Positions 63,165 to 64,000 of a DNA stretch of 64,000 nucleotides are shown in pieces. The translations under genes and the position numbers were made by a program. Each line of letters begins with the position of its first letter. Position 1 is the first letter of the stretch. The notes beneath the pieces were generated by a model. That model saw only the letters and a program-made list of their open reading frames with translations, did not search any database and was not told where the DNA came from. The stretch covers positions 1 to 64,000 of the forward strand of contig CATJSX010000193.1 of assembly GCA_949743265.1 (NCBI GenBank). Reading direction: 5' to 3'. This stretch comes from an uncultured Peptococcaceae bacterium (GTDB lineage Bacteria > Bacillota > Peptococcia > Peptococcales > Peptococcaceae).

Positions 63165-63460
63165 GTTTTTTTCATTCCTCCTTATTTTTTAGGAACTATC
63201 TGCATAGCCCTTGCACCAAATACTGACTAATTATTAACTTGAGTGATTTTCTGACCATTATGACAAGCAAGTAACAATCGTACAGCATATGGGCATAATT
63301 TTGCCTTGCGAATAGTTCTTCTAAATGATGAATTTTCTTACCCTGTATCACAATTTATCAAACAAAAATTGTACACTATTGTTTTCCGTTTAACTTACCA
63401 AAATTTGTGGTATATTATTAACAGTAATTGTTTCAAATTGACATAAAGGAGTTGATCGTC
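63165..63460. other. Divergent intergenic region between cydA and a zinc-ribbon gene
   Basis: AT-rich. ATCACAATTTATCAAACAAAAATTG at 63346-63370 holds a half-site like those of Rex or FNR (TTGTGAT), but the dyad is poor. No other structure seen. Confidence 0.35.
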
Positions 63461-63601
63461 GTGCCCAAAGCTGGTGAAACGCCCGGTGCTGGCAATTTCC
63501 AATGCACCAAATGCGGCTATATTGTTGCTTTAGCAAACGCTACTGACAAGTTGCCTGTTTGCCCAAAATGTCGCGCTGTTGATTATATCAAGAAAAAATA
63601 A
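63461..63601 (+). CDS. Small zinc-ribbon protein
   Basis: A 46-residue protein: MPKAGETPGAGNF, then CTKCGYIV and LPVCPKCRAVDYI. Two CxxC pairs form a rubredoxin-like zinc ribbon. GTG start at 63461 with AAAGGAG 9 bases upstream. Small proteins with the PGxGxFxCxxCG pattern are common in Firmicutes, and their function is unknown. Confidence 0.75.
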   Translation: MPKAGETPGAGNFQCTKCGYIVALANATDKLPVCPKCRAVDYIKKK

Positions 63602-63623
63602 ATTAGATTTTTTGCTAAGAATA

Positions 63624-63667
63624 AAAACAGATCACCGCAAAATTTATTGGCGATGGTCTGTTTTTCG
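63624..63667 (+). terminator. Terminator after the zinc-ribbon gene
   Basis: AAAACAGA / TCTGTTTTT arms with an imperfect inner stem. Confidence 0.65.
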
Positions 63668-63804
63668 TTATTTTTTATGTACTATATTTTTTAACACGAG
63701 TTCTTGTCGCTGCTAAGCGATAAACTGAAATTTAGCAACTATGATTTATATGCAGTAAATCAGCCCCCACGACAAACTGAATATCATATAATGTGATAAT
63801 AAAT

Positions 63805-64000
63805 TTATTTCCTGTTTGGCTTTCTTTTGATGCTCAACAATCTAATGAAATCATTAAACAAAGAAGTATCCACCGGCTCAAACATTATCCATTTTCCATC
63901 ATGATAAGTTTGCGTTTCGTCATATATTTTTTGAACTTCTTGTGAGTAATTTGCTCTATCTGTTTCAAATTTTAACCGTTCATCTTTTCCTAAGATAATC
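63805..64000 (-). CDS. DUF3788-like protein, 3' end (partial)
   Basis: The last 65 residues of a minus-strand gene that runs off the window. HDGKWIMFEPVDTS and FNDFIRLLSIKRKPNRK at the C-terminus match the end of DUF3788 proteins. Function unknown. Confidence 0.6.
   Translation of the reverse strand, partial: IILGKDERLKFETDRANYSQEVQKIYDETQTYHDGKWIMFEPVDTSLFNDFIRLLSIKRKPNRK

Noticed and set aside
63346-63370. Rex or FNR operator before cydA
   Set aside because: Only one half-site is convincing.
1-64000. CRISPR arrays, tRNA and rRNA genes, intact insertion sequences
   Set aside because: No regularly spaced repeats, tRNA cloverleaf elements, rRNA segments or transposase genes were found.

Overview
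The window is AT-rich bacterial DNA from an anaerobic or microaerobic, motile, spore-forming Firmicute, most likely a Negativicutes (Sporomusa/Selenomonas-like) lineage. The assignment is inferred from gene content: SpoIIE, the anti-sigma-G factor Gin, flagellin with a flagellin lysine methylase and CsrA, a [FeFe]-hydrogenase maturase (HydG) with its TM1266-type partner, cytochrome bd, and a three-piece glutamate synthase. No rRNA, tRNA, CRISPR array or intact mobile element was seen.

Layout. 0-8.3 kb: ferredoxin-like membrane protein, AraC regulator coupled to a ClpP-type protease, PLP decarboxylase with a divergent frameshifted LysR gene, DegV, and a MerR regulator divergent from a MATE pump. 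8.3-13.8 kb: a nitrogen-assimilation operon (three separate glutamate-synthase domain proteins, a type I glutamine synthetase, and an ANTAR RNA-binding regulator) behind a leader that looks like an ANTAR antitermination switch. 13.8-16.5 kb: khpA, rpsP, ffh, ylxM. 16.2-20.5 kb: flagellin, FliB methylase, CsrA. 21-24 kb: a MATE pump behind a riboswitch-like leader, a K+ channel-like protein and a LysR regulator.

The most unusual content lies at 24-41 kb and 53-59 kb. Here there are four copies of a module made of a cytosolic alkaline-phosphatase-superfamily hydrolase (COG3379-like, all predicted catalytic residues present) next to an SLC13/DASS-type anion transporter, often with LysR regulators. 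One copy also carries an ABC ATPase, a zinc-ribbon protein and a short-chain dehydrogenase. I infer that each transporter imports an organic anion (phosphate, phosphonate or sulfate ester) and the partner hydrolase cleaves it in the cytosol. The substrates are unknown. Candidate LysR operators sharing the string ATAAACTATTG lie before two of the modules' genes.

Between and after the modules: an M23 peptidase that may use an AUU start, gin, TM1266-hydG behind a structured leader, an NAD-salvage operon (NrtR-like Nudix, nicotinamidase, nicotinate phosphoribosyltransferase), spoIIE, an AraC-EamA pair, a decayed mobile-element fragment, cydAB, a 46-residue zinc-ribbon protein, and the end of a DUF3788-like gene cut by the window edge.
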